Source of the DNA: Zhengitettix transpicula
Taxonomy: Eukaryota > Arthropoda > Insecta > Orthoptera > Tetrigidae
DNA: 64,000 bases
Reading direction: 5' to 3'
Assembly (NCBI GenBank): GCA_037074705.1
Contig: CM073591.1
Location: 31,042,587-31,106,586 of the forward strand
Made by a program: the position numbers and the translations under genes. Under the pieces are notes generated by a model, which was not told where the DNA came from, searched no databases, and was given only the letters and a program-made list of their open reading frames with translations. This document shows positions 32,250 to 43,479 of the stretch, piece after piece; the first letter of the stretch is position 1; each line of letters opens with the position of its first letter.

Positions 32250-32760
32250 AAATTGTAATAATAAAAAGGAGGTTTTAATTAAAAGAATTAATTAACAAAA
32301 ATATTAAGATTTAAAAATTTATTCTTTAAAGGTACAAATGGTAATCCCTACTTTATACGCCGAATTTCATCAAGTTAACAAGCAAATATTTTATTTCTTT
32401 TTTGCAATTCGTGGCGTTCTGGGGAAAATACAACTTTATATTTTACAATCAAATACGTCGAAATTTTCTTTATCTCAGGGTCATTACTGGGTTTGATAGT
32501 AAGAACAATCCAATTTAATAAACTAACATTAACAATTCAAACTCATTGAAGCTAACTTAATACAATATGAAAATAAACGAAATGAAAGAAAGTAAATGAA
32601 AAGAAAAACGAACGAAATCTGACTTCTACCTTTAATCTTCGTTTACATATTTTAAGTAATTGTTTTGTACTCACGATGGTCTTTCTGGTACCAGATCTGA
32701 TTCTTGGAGATTGAGGACAACACTCACTAAAAAGGCCATTCTTCACTGATTCTACACATT
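32250..32760 (-). mobile_element. LTR-like fragment, reverse orientation
   Basis: It starts TGTAATAATAAAAAGGAGG, the reverse of the ...TTATTACA LTR end. It shares CTCAGGGTCATTACTGGG and TGGTACCAGATCTGATTC (reverse complement) with the element at 16507-17291. The other end is cut by the family A chimera at 32776. Confidence 0.55.
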
Positions 32761-32775
32761 AAATTTTTAATACAC

Positions 32776-33265
32776 ACGGTCGATGTTCTCGTTCACTGCC
32801 ACCTGGAATTTTGGATCAGCCGCCCCTCAGTCAGCCCTAGGACGTAGGTCTCCTTGGTGCCTCTATGCGAAATTTAGTTCAGTCTGTGTGAAGCAAAACC
32901 TTTTGCTTACAACTTTGCGATTATTATTTGAGTCTCTCCGTCAAAACTGTTTACTGGCGTTTTATGTAAACTAATAGATCTCGCAGTTGGAAGGGAATGC
33001 TGCGACCCCACAGCAAACTCCTCTCCCGCTATCGGAAGGGCGTGGGACAAGTACCCAATGCCCGACCTACCTGATGCATTTCTTTTAAGCGAATGCCGGG
33101 TAGGATCCTTAAACCATAGCCCGGGGGCCCTAGTTAACCCTTGGCTACCTTCCTCCACCCTACCGCATCCCCCCTTTCAAATCCCTTTCCTATGCTATAA
33201 GAGGGGAGTTGCCACTATGTGCATTACCCTATAGATAGACTGTCTACACCCCAAAAAAAAAAATC
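32776..33265 (+). repeat. Family A retroposon, chimeric copy with the 5' module
   Basis: Positions 32776-32990 match the module at 1-215. The family A body then begins at GGAAGGGAATGCTGCGACC, a different joining point from that of the first copy. The 3' end is CTGTCTACACCCC followed by eleven A. Confidence 0.85.
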
Positions 33266-33269
33266 CGCA

Positions 33270-35300
33270 TTCTCCCGTAACGTTCGCTGGACTGGCTTCC
33301 GTGGAAGCGCGCGTTTTCCAACTATTATCGTCGACAAAGAGCCGTGATTGTTACTTTCAAAACTCGTGCCGCTAACAATCCAATTATATTAAAACAATTA
33401 ATGGCCTCTTTAATTGGTGTTACAATGATATATATATATAACAATGTGGAGTTACTTACTACTATTTTGTACTATTTATACGAGTTAACACTATTAATTG
33501 GGATACAATAAATTTGCTGATTCATAAAATCCGTCAATATCTGACTATAAAATTATTAAAATATGTCGGAAAACGGAATAAATTTATTCAATATATGAAC
33601 GTACATAAACAACAATCTCGGTTGTTTTCGGATTATTTTTATGTAACGCCCCTCGACTCCTTCCTATGCACAAGGGGGTTGAAGATGTATCAATATCATT
33701 GACACTGAAAAATAGTAATTCGACGTAAATACCGTTCGATTTTGTATATTTTAAAATTTACACCTTAGTTCACCCTCGCTCCAGGGGATGGTAGTCGTGT
33801 ATTACCCCACAGTGTTTGCTTCCGGGTCAAAAGAAACATGCGTACAAAATTTGGTCGTTATTGCTCCACGTTCCACTGGTCATACAAATTTGTATGCGGA
33901 ACATTGTATTTATTAGATTCAATTAAAAGTTATGTTAAAAATTTAATAAATTGCAGGTTTACAAAAAAAAAATTAAATCCAAGAGAAGAAATCTTTTCAA
34001 AGACAGCTCGACCACGTACCAAGTTGAGGTGTGGGGTTCGATTCCCAGACGGGCCTGAACCTTTCATTGAATTTTATATCCTGTTTGAAAGATTTTTTTC
34101 TGTTCTTGAATAGAAATCATTACTCAAATGATCAATTGATACATAATATTAATTTTTATTTGAAGATCTAAGTTTAGGCCGCGAAGGATGTGCTTTGGTA
34201 AATTGCAGGTGAGTAGGTCTGTACGATGGATGAAGAAAGCTCACAACTGAATGGGAATCGAGTAGGATGGTAAAAAGCACCACGTACCGAGTAAAGGTCC
34301 CGGGTTCGATTTTCGTCTCATTTTCTGTTCGGATCCTTTAAAATATTATAGTGATACCAAAGGTTTCTTCCATATACATTTGAAACACGTCCAGATTTAT
34401 TCCAAATATTTTACATACCAAAAAATGTTTAATTTACGGATAAGTATAATTCACATCGACTTCCTTACGAGTTTCTATTCTGTTATACAGCGCCTATTAT
34501 TCAAGCATGACAAGTAGATACGCGTATTTGCTGATGACGACTGTGTGTTTGTATGTTTTTCTAAGTATCGTCCGATAACTGTAAATTAAATATATTCAGA
34601 GAGAAATATTTTATTATTTGTTAATTTCTCTGTTTCTCCTTTTGTTCGTAAATGAAAAACCCAGATCAGAAAACTTCCTACTGACATCGTGCCAAAGTTC
34701 TTATAAGTTTTACTTTCGATAGTTGGCTGACCTGCCTGGTTTCTGAATCTACATAATATTTGAATTGGTTTCTGTTATAAAAATCAACTTTACACTTTCT
34801 CACGGAGCTTCACGCTCTAATTGATGTCCGCATCATTTGCAGGAAACACTAACCGGTCGGGACCGAAATCAAGATATCCCCTCCTAGAAAGGCAATGCAT
34901 AATGAACAAGTGGACTAGTGAGTAATATTGGTAATAAAATCATAACATCGATTTGCCACTTTTTATGTCACGATCACGTGACAAAGTATGATGAAGCAGC
35001 AATAAACGTTCTTGCTTCAACAAAGACGAAATTTCGTTCCTCGTACACAAACGTCATTTATCTAGTTTCGAATTACCATTGTATTTGTGGGCTGAATAAC
35101 TGCAATTACCTTCGGGCCTTTGGAAAAAGTAAGAAGACTGATAATAATTGCAAGGGTTCTATTGGAGTTGAGGGAAAACGGTTGCTAAGTATTGAGTGTG
35201 GTGTTATATGGGCCGGAGACGTGGACAACAATAAATAAGAAAGGGAAGTACTTAGGAATTTTGGAGTTGTGGCTGTGTCGGAAAAAGGGAGAATGTAATT
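33270..35300. other. No gene; two tRNA-like B-box fragments
   Basis: Mostly AT-rich. GGGGTTCGATTCCCAGACGG (34029-34048) and CCCGGGTTCGATTTTCG (34299-34315) are each preceded by CCACGTACC, suggesting two decayed copies of one tRNA-derived repeat. No A box was clear. The ORF 34918-35238 is not recognisable. Confidence 0.4.
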
Positions 35301-35303
35301 GGA

Positions 35304-35510
35304 AAGTATCAAATGAGGAAAACGTATTTCATAGGACATGCACTTAGAAGAGACTGTACCATGAGAAAGTTAATGGACGGTAAATTAGAAGATAAGAGAG
35401 GAATGGAAAGACTCAGAGTTGGAATGTTGGATGATGTGAAGAGAGGAAGAAGTTACCAGAAGATGAAAGGCGACGCTCAGGATTGATACGTCGCAACTGA
35501 CAAGATCCAC
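35304..35510 (+). pseudogene. LINE C-terminal fragment
   Basis: The plus strand reads RKTYFIGHALRRDCTMRKLM, then DGKLEDKRGMERLRVGMLDD, then VKRGRSYQKMKGDAQD before a stop. This is the GHxLR, G-RGRGRPR and RSY-EMKR-AQDR order seen at the C terminus of several insect LINE proteins. The sequence ahead of it does not continue the frame. Confidence 0.7.
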
Positions 35511-35617
35511 TAAAAAAAGAATAATGTTTTACTAACTCAAATATATATGTATATAATATCACTTGAATTAAGGTTTAATATAGTTACTGTTGAGAACTCT
35601 TAAATATACATACATAT

Positions 35618-36569
35618 TGTAATATACACAAAATGGATACGTTAATTAAATGAAATTTGAAGAATTTGCCTCTCGTTGAAACTATTTATGTAATAATCAA
35701 ATGGATGGCTTTTTTTTAAATGATAGAATTTATAAAATTTAATAACAATATTTTGATTGTGGCAATAATTTAAAACAATTACAAATTTAAAATATTAGAT
35801 CTCAGGGTCTTCACTAGGTTTGATAATGAACACATTAATTATGTTTAAAAATCTTACTAACAAACAAATCAAGAAAATAAATTTACTTGACAATTAAACT
35901 AGAACGAAATTTAAACGGAGAACGAAATCTGACTTCTATCTTTCAATTACGTTTGCATAATTAATTATTTTGTGTTTTGTTACTCACATTTGTCCAGCAT
36001 TCCAGCATACCTTTCGTTTTCGTAATACACTATTGCGGGATTTTACACTGATTCTAAGACTCACAGATTTTACACTGACTCTAGCCAAAATTTATAGGAT
36101 GTCGGGAACTCGGATGATCCTCCCTTTTTTTGTCAGCTACCCGTTGACTGCTTGCCTTTGTAGATTTGCCAGTCTTTACTGCATTGGACTCAAACTGAAA
36201 TTTTACTATTTCTGGCCGGTTATTGACACAAAACTGCTTTTACTTAGCAAGTTTCGACGTTATGCTTTCGTGAATGTTTTACTTTGTTCTCAGAAATTTC
36301 GAGGCACCAACCAACTCTGTTAAATTCTGACCAACCAACTCTGTCAAATTCTCCTCACCAAACTAACAGTTATACATCGACGATGTCTTTCCGCGAACTG
36401 AACTATCTTCTCGCATTTTAGCGCGCATACGCCATTTTCGGACCTTCCGACAAAGAAACAGAGCTGGGATACATTGTCGCTATAGAAGCGCCTGCCGCAA
36501 TAATACATTTCTCAAACAATTTAGATTTTTATGTTCAAACAATTACTGTCCTAATTAATTGGCATTACA
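35618..36569 (-). mobile_element. Solo LTR, reverse orientation, flanked by ATAT
   Basis: On the minus strand it runs TGTAATGCCAATTAATTAGG ... GTGTATATTACA. ATAT lies on both sides (35614-35617 and 36570-36573). It matches the solo LTR at 17332-18313 in both termini and in the internal block around CCCTGAGAT. The 117-codon ORF over it is an LTR shadow. Confidence 0.7.
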
Positions 36570-36577
36570 ATATATAT

Positions 36578-37670
36578 TGTAATAACCTCCTAGGATAAAT
36601 CGAAGCAGCCACGTTGTGGTGCCAATTAATAAGCGATCTAGGAATTTTACTTTAATAAAATGCAGGAAATAGATAATCCCACGTTCCTGCGTCAATTATT
36701 GTGGCAAACAAATATTTAATGATCTATAAACGGATTTAATACTTGAAAGATTACTCACAAATTCAATTTTAAATACAGAAAATTTATTACAATTTAAATT
36801 TAATTAATTTTTACATATGAATGGCACGGCTTTAATGAGATTCTTGATATCTTCAGGGTCGCTTTTCGGGCCTCAAACAGCAATAGGAACCCGAAATAAC
36901 AAAATCTATAGAATATTACGATATATAAAATGAATTTTCTAGTTTTACACTCTGAAACTGACATAAGAAATATGACGCTAAGGAATATTACACAAAGTTT
37001 ACAAGGTAAATATTTTACATACCAGACATCAGAGAAATTCTCGTATCACGTCAAATCTTTTACAAACTTTTTAGGTTAGATCACAAATTATTTAAATGAC
37101 TTTTTCACTTAAACAGGCCGTACGTTCTAATTAATTCCCTACAACACCACAGATATCATCAGTTCATTTCCAATACTTTGTCGAATAGTGATAATATCTA
37201 CAGCAAGAAAAGTGGAATTACACTTTCTATCACTTCGATTCCACTCTCAATAAATTGTACCATTGAAATAAGGCAAACGACAGTCGGTACAACTTTTCCT
37301 ATAAATCTTATATTTTTGTCTTCTTCAGTATCTAGAAAGGGTTTAACTATCCCTTTAACACCCGCAGTCTTGATAACCTATCTTTTACACGTCGACTTTT
37401 ACATGCAGACTCATTAGCAGGGCTTACACGCATTAATAATACTCAGACCTCACTGACAGAGACTCAAACTAACCGCTCCCGGTCAGCTCGCATCGCAGAC
37501 TGAACATTTCGTCAAAGCTTTCAATACAACACATCGCCGGCAACAATACTCTTGAAACACTCCACATTCTTACGCAATGCTGACTGTTGCCTACAATACC
37601 CTGGCCACAATATTACAAATATTGAATAATTTAGAAAAAACCTTCATTAGGTACATTGGAGTTCATTACA
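36578..37670 (-). mobile_element. Second solo-LTR-like element of the chain
   Basis: The plus strand begins TGTAATAACCTCCTAGG and ends TTGGAGTTCATTACA. ATAT lies on both sides (36574-36577 and 37671-37674). It contains the CTTCAGGGTCGC motif in the same orientation as the neighbouring LTR. Confidence 0.6.
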
Positions 37671-37694
37671 ATATATATATATATATATATATAT

Positions 37695-38283
37695 TGTAAT
37701 GATTAGCCTTTATTCCTAAATATAAATAATAAACTTTATTACAAGAAAATACATTAAAAAAATATTATTGGGCGCCAGCAGATATACATTGGTCTGCAAA
37801 AAATTAACATTAGCTCCGGCTTGGTTATAAAGTCCTCCCATTTAACAGGGTAATGTGGGCGGTTCGGTAGCAATTCAAGAACAGAGCCTATTTCCGCACT
37901 GTGTAAAAAATTCTACTTTTGAAGGCACTTTACAAAAATTGTGATGCTTTCTTTACTTGTGGCGTCAGCCGACTTGCAGTGGGTCACTGGTCTCGTCGTA
38001 AGCAGCACCTCTTCTTCGGCCTTCCCTCTCTCCAAAACCTTTGTTGCTTCCCGCTCGCCTGGATTCTCCACCCTCTCGACTCTGTCGGTCTGCCTGCGTC
38101 TGTCCTAATTTCACCCGGGTTCGGAGTATTTATTCTTACTCCGCCCTCCCCAAACGATGCAAAAAAAAGGGACCTGTACCCGCAATTTCTTTTGGCCTTC
38201 TCGGGCAGAAACACGTGCGCGTTTAATGTATTCCTACTCAGGCCCGCGGACACAAGGGCGGCCACTTAAGGTTGTTATTCTCT

Positions 38284-38286
<3 letters not shown>
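37695..38286 (-). mobile_element. Third solo-LTR-like element of the chain
   Basis: The plus strand begins TGTAATGATTAGCC and ends TTATTCTCTACA, with ATAT on both sides (37691-37694 and 38287-38290). A GGGCGCCA motif near 37770 may be a primer-binding-site-like remnant in reverse. The GC-rich ORFs at 37919-38269 lie inside it and have no recognisable domain. Confidence 0.55.
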
Positions 38287-38319
<33 letters not shown>

Positions 38320-38329
38320 TACAACAGAC

Positions 38330-38391
<62 letters not shown>

Positions 38392-38410
38392 ACATGTCTG
38401 TTGTAAAAAT
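38287..38410. repeat. (AT)n tract with a 96-bp palindrome
   Basis: ATTTTTACAACAGACATGTA at 38315 is mirrored by TACATGTCTGTTGTAAAAAT ending at 38410. Runs of AT and a central ACATGT lie between. It may be a remnant of AT-expansion inside a foldback. Confidence 0.85.
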
Positions 38411-38414
38411 ATTA

Positions 38415-39510
38415 ATAAGTGTACCGAATTTAAGTTATTTTAATTTATATTTTTTATCCATGAGATTTTAATAATTATATAAATAAATAAATTTGAAGAA
38501 AAAATAATAATAAAACAATATTAACAGCGAAAACATTTAGAATTTAAATTATTCTCTAATATTCAAAGTCGAAAAGTAAGCAAACTATATTCTTAGAGAA
38601 TGGTGGGCTCAAATCTCTGTGATCATTATTCATTATTCTGAAAGTTGTTTTCATTTACTTTATACGCTCAAAGTCGTCACCTTGATAGATAATTTTACAA
38701 AACCAAAAGTCTGTTTAATTATCATCATCGAAATGTTTCTTACATCCGTCTTTGTGGATTAATTATTATGTCTGTTAAATATGCTTTTTTTTAATTTTAT
38801 TTATTTTATTCCATTATTCCTAGTATTAGGAAATAGGATACGTCATTTCATAAAATTACAATATAATAATTGGATGCTACAATTATAAATAATTAGAAGT
38901 TAACTTAAAATCACTAAAATTCGGGTACACAAATTTCTCTGTCCAAAATAAGTAAAAGAACTATATAGTTATAATAACAAAAATAATAATTCCTTAACTA
39001 TACTAATGATTTAATATATTATTTACAGTACTAATAAAAAGATTTCAATAGGTATTAGTAAAAAGTAAATGATTAGAGAAATTAACTATCATAAAATATA
39101 GAATTACACATCGCACAAGAATAAACACGGAATTTGATATCCGCACACTGGGAGGAAACACAAACGACGGACAAGTGACGTCAAGAAACACAGGGACGAG
39201 GAATCTGCCCTTCCGTAGATACTCCAGGCCGTACATGAAACAAACAAATAAAAGAGCAAAAAAGACCAACAGAGACTAAGCAAGTTATGAAATAAGTGGT
39301 TGTTATCAGCAACACATTCCATACTTTTGCAGTTTTAAAACAAATTAATTATTAGGGAAACGATCAAGAAACTCCTGGACTGAGTAAAACACCAGCGGCA
39401 TTTCAGTAGAATGTTTTTACATTGAACCCCCAAAGCTCTTGTAGTTATTTCATACCACATTATTTTTCTCACCGTATTTTTGAAGACCTCAATATTATGT
39501 ATGAAACCAG
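38415..39510. other. No recognised features
   Basis: AT-rich sequence. The overlapping ORFs at 39045-39322 (-) have no recognisable domain. Confidence 0.4.
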
Positions 39511-39528
39511 TTTACTACTTTTTATTGC

Positions 39529-40119
39529 GGACCCACCCCCTCCCTGGGGCCACTGGGCAGGGAATGGGCTGCGAGGGCTATTCTCTCGCAGGCAATACCT
39601 GCGAGGGATGTTCTCTCGCAGGCAGAACCTTTTAGGAGAGATACGAAGGGGCTACCTTTGGGTATGCCTTTTCCTCTCCGTTTTTGAACTAAGGTTCCCA
39701 CAAGCCGAGGCACCTTGGTCTGTTCTGAGAGGTGCATGTTCCGGGGTCACAGACCTTGGGCATACGGTAAGAGTTGTTCGCTATTCCCATTGGAATAGTC
39801 GGCCAGCTGCCTCCTAAACTGGTCGAGGCACGGAGAAGGGAATGCTGCGTCCCCACAGCAAACTTTTCTCCCGCTATCGGAAGGGCGTGGAACAAGTAGA
39901 CAATGCTCGACCTACCCGATGCAGGTTTTCCTAGGGTTTTCCCTGCATTTCTTTAGGCGAATGCCGGGTAGGATCCTTAAAATATAGCCCGGGGGCCTAG
40001 TAACCCTTGGCTACCTTCCTCTACCCTTCCGCATCCCCCCTTTCAAATCCCTTCCTATGCTATTAAAGGGGAGTTGACCAACGTGGATTACCCTCATGTA
40101 GCCTGTTGCCCTAAAAAAA
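39529..40119 (+). repeat. Family A retroposon, longest copy, with 13-bp target-site duplication
   Basis: TACTTTTTATTGC is repeated at 39516-39528 and 40120-40132. The element starts GGACCCACCCCCTCCCTGGG and then has two hairpins of the GCGAGGG...TCTCGC type (39569-39592 and 39600-39623), followed by the standard body and the end TGTTGCCCTAAAAAAA. This is the best guide to the true 5' end. Confidence 0.92.
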
Positions 40120-40139
40120 TACTTTTTATTGCATCAAAA

Positions 40140-41580
40140 CTGTGCGTCATACTCGCTGACTGTAAAAATCACCTTTCAGTCTCAAGAAACTATGCACGCT
40201 TACCAACTACGATGTTGCTTAACATAATTTCCTACATATCGTACACTTTTCCCCTGATATGCCTATCCGCATAACGTCTCTCTGTGTGTGTGAGCTAGTC
40301 TTAAACTTCAGACTACGTAAATTCTGTGTTTCAGCTGAGAGTTTGACCTGAAACAAAGTTATTCCGTATCTTCCATTCATCATTAAAAGTTATTGAAAAT
40401 ATGACTTTAATGTGTATTTAGTGTGTTTATTTTTAGTTTTCAGTAAGTGCATGAAATATGACTTTCATTCCCGGGACGAAAATTCGATCAAGTTTTAACC
40501 GCGGGCAGGGGAGGGGCTGAGTTGAAGATGGAGTGTGTTCGGCCTCGGTGAAAGGCAGCTTTATTAAAATTCATGATGCCTTCGTCGCTCGTGGATCCTC
40601 AGACACCACTAGTCTTGAAGTCACGTCAAGTGTAAGGGAACGGTGAACAATTAAAAGACAACCCCACATCAATACCACTTACAGTAACGGGTAATAACAC
40701 GATAAAGTTGTTATAAATGCAGATAAATATTACAGTTCTACCACCATTTAATTACGATAAAAATATGTAATATTTTTTCTAAATTTCAGTAGAGTTTATA
40801 GTTGCAAACTATAATTTCCCCTCTCCCAATGTTTATGTTTGAATTTAGTTTGCAAAGTTTGATCAGTTTTGTTGTTTTCTCCAATAAGCTGCATAATTGT
40901 TTTGATTTGAACCTGTTGCCAAACACTTCACATACAAGTACTTCCTTCACTTAACGTCTTGGTTAATGCTTTCATAACTTTAAGTAAACGTGTTCCCTGC
41001 AGTTTTAGCCTTCACAGTAAAACATAAAAAATGATCGAGTAGCTTAATCCTGACCTTCACAATGTTCAACCTTAAAACGATCTCACTCTGTATGTTGTAC
41101 AGATTAACCCCCTACATTTCCTGTATTTTTTCTAACTTTCAACAAATTTATCTTCAAACAAATAGGATTTACAGTCTGATAGATCAGCAAAATCCTAACG
41201 ACCATAATAAATCAACAAAAATTTGACGAAAGTTCATCGACAAAATATTACATACGTTCTGGTATACAATTTTTTACTTTAAGATTTTTTTATTTGTAAG
41301 GTTTCTGTCACTTGAATTGTTAACTACTAAAATTGTTGAAGATGAACGTAAATTTTTATCAAAATTTAATAATGTAGTTAGATTATTAATCATTATTATA
41401 TTATTATAGCCCTCGCAGACTGTCCCACTGATCAATTAAGCACAACAAATTTTCTTTAAATTTTAAACAGGCCACTTCTCATTTAAACTGTATCTATGAC
41501 GGCATATTAAATAATCTTTGTTAATTTATATCATGTTTCAATATTCTTTGTAAAGTGTTGAAACTGTGGCTATATCTCTT
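40140..41580. other. No recognised features
   Basis: AT-rich sequence. No ORF or repeat was recognised. Confidence 0.4.
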
Positions 41581-41585
41581 CAGTG

Positions 41586-41855
41586 ATAAGAAGAAAGACA
41601 GCCAAATACGGACGAAAGAAGTGATAATATAAATACCACACAACGTTTCTGGAAGCCTTGTTCCTTTCTTTCAGGTGCAGAAAATATGTAAGAGCAGAGA
41701 GAAACACAACTGCACTAGTCAGTTTGGCAAAACTCAAAAGTCTAGGTACAAGGCTTCCAGAAACGTTGTGTGGTATTTATATTATCACTTATTTCGTCTG
41801 TATTTGGCTAACTTTCTTATTATTAATTTTCAATCTGTCGTAATTTTTTCATTTC
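41586..41855. repeat. Family B foldback repeat, complete
   Basis: The two halves are clear inverted repeats: AAATACCACACAACGTTTCT at 41631 against AGAAACGTTGTGTGGTATTT at 41759. The outer ends are AAGAAAGACAGCCAAATACG and CGTCTGTATTTGGCTAACTT. The minus-strand core at 41674-41645 reads CTGAAAGA, GGAA, TTCC, GAAAC. Confidence 0.85.
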
Positions 41856-42284
41856 AACATTTGACGCCTAGCCGTTTCATTAGCGTCTTTGATTTCTTGT
41901 TAACCTGGATCCCTTCAGTCGTGCAATAGTTTTGACAAGGATCTCAAGAGTTGATTAAAACGTCTACGAATTTTTTCCCGATTAATTCCTGTTTTATGTC
42001 TTGTTATGCGGGTCGTTAGTTTGTTGTGATAACATTTGAGAAACATAGTCCCGGGACGTGACAGTTATTTGTTTACAAAATTTATCTGCGGTTGAGGAAA
42101 ATCGGAAATTTGTATTACCGAAGTCTAGTTATTTTGAAGTGTTTGTAAGAGCTGTAAAAGTGTCTGTGCGACGGGAACTATTCTATTTTAAAAACAGTGG
42201 TTCAACGTCGTGTCTCTGAGATAGAAACCTTCAAACGAAGATATTTTTAATAAGGAACGTAGGTTTTCCTGGTGTAACTGCTGG

Positions 42285-42420
42285 ATAAAGTTTTCTCGGG
42301 GATTCCAACCGGGTAGCGTCGTTTAATTTCCACAACGTTTCGATGGCTTGCACCGCCATCTTCCTGAAGAGAAATTAAACGACGCTACCCGGTTGGAATC
42401 CGGGGAAAACTTTATTCTTG
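42285..42420. repeat. Short palindromic repeat with a third hammerhead-like variant
   Basis: AAAGTTTTCTCGGGGATTCC is mirrored by GGAATCCGGGGAAAACTTT, and the arms continue through GGGTAGCGTCGTTTAATTTC. The 60-base centre on the minus strand has GAAGA, a six-base stem GATGGC with GCCATC, then GAAACGTTG. The CTGA part of the core reads CAGG in this copy. Confidence 0.75.
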
Positions 42421-42614
42421 TATTTATAATTAATTTAACAATATTTTAAGTCTAATTATCGCCATTATGGGCTATTGTAATATATTCTTTTGATTTTAAA
42501 AAAAATCTTTAATGTCAGGATTGAACAGAAGGAAAATAATATCTATATAGGCCCTAATTGAGTAAAAAAAATCGAAAAAAAAATTTCTGTTACATATTTT
42601 AGAATTGTCACATA

Positions 42615-42755
42615 ATAATAAATAACTGACCAGTGCAGTTGTGTCGCTCTCGGCTCTTCTTCGCACCAGACGATGGGGACAAGGACCCCTGAAACGTTGA
42701 GTGGTATTTATATTATCACTTTTTAGTCTGGCTAAATTTCTTATTCATTAATGTA
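42615..42755 (+). repeat. Family B repeat arm with hammerhead-like core
   Basis: The core at 42667-42695 reads CAGACGA, GGGG, spacer, CCCC, GAAAC, followed by GTTGAGTGGTATTTATATTA. The stem has shifted to four G-C pairs. Confidence 0.75.
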
Positions 42756-42920
42756 AAAAAATGATTTTCAGTTTGAGAACTGGGTAAGCGTTTATACGAA
42801 CATGAAGATTGTAGCAGCAATGATGATGATACTTTTGGAAACGTGTTCTGACAAAAATTTCAGCCGGTTGATTAACCAAGAATAGTTTATTTAATGGACC
42901 CACCAGGAACATCTACGTTT

Positions 42921-43463
42921 TTGTGGAAGTAAGCCTGCGAGACGATTTCTCGCAGGTGAACCTTCCCAGAGAGCTATGGCGGGGGCTACCTTTGGGGATG
43001 CTCTCACGTCTCTCTGGTTTTTTTTGAACTAAGGTTCCCACATGCCGAGGCACCTCGGTCTGTTTTGAGAGGTGTATGTTCCGGGGTCGCAGACCTTGGG
43101 CATACGGCAAGAGTTGTCCGCTATTCCTATTGGAATAGTCGGCCAGCTGCCTCCTAAACAGGCCAAGGCATGGCGAGGGGTAAGCTGCGTCCCCACAGCA
43201 AACTCCTCTCCCGCTATCGGAAGGGCGTGGGACAAGTACCCAATGCCCGACCTACCCGATGCAGGTTTTTCTAAGGTTTTCCCTGCATTCCTTTAGGCGA
43301 ATGCCGGGTAGGATCCTTAAAATATAGCCCGGGGGCCCTAGTTAACCCTTGGCTACCTTCCTCTACCCTTCCGCATCCCCCCTTTCAAATCCCTTCCTAT
43401 GCTATTAAAGGGGAGTTGCCCTAAGTGGATTACCCTCATGTAGCCTATTGCCCTAAAAAAAAA
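42921..43463 (+). repeat. Family A retroposon with 13-bp target-site duplication
   Basis: AACATCTACGTTT is repeated at 42908-42920 and 43464-43476. The element opens with the hairpin CCTGCGAGACGATTTCTCGC and ends TATTGCCCTAAAAAAAAA. Confidence 0.93.
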
Positions 43464-43479
43464 AACATCTACGTTTGCG

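Noticed and set aside
37919..38269. 116-codon ORF and its antisense partner as genes
   Set aside because: They lie inside a solo-LTR-like element and are open on both strands because the segment is GC-rich.
38157..38471. ORF with long YIYIYIY and MYIYIYIY runs
   Set aside because: This is translation of an AT microsatellite.
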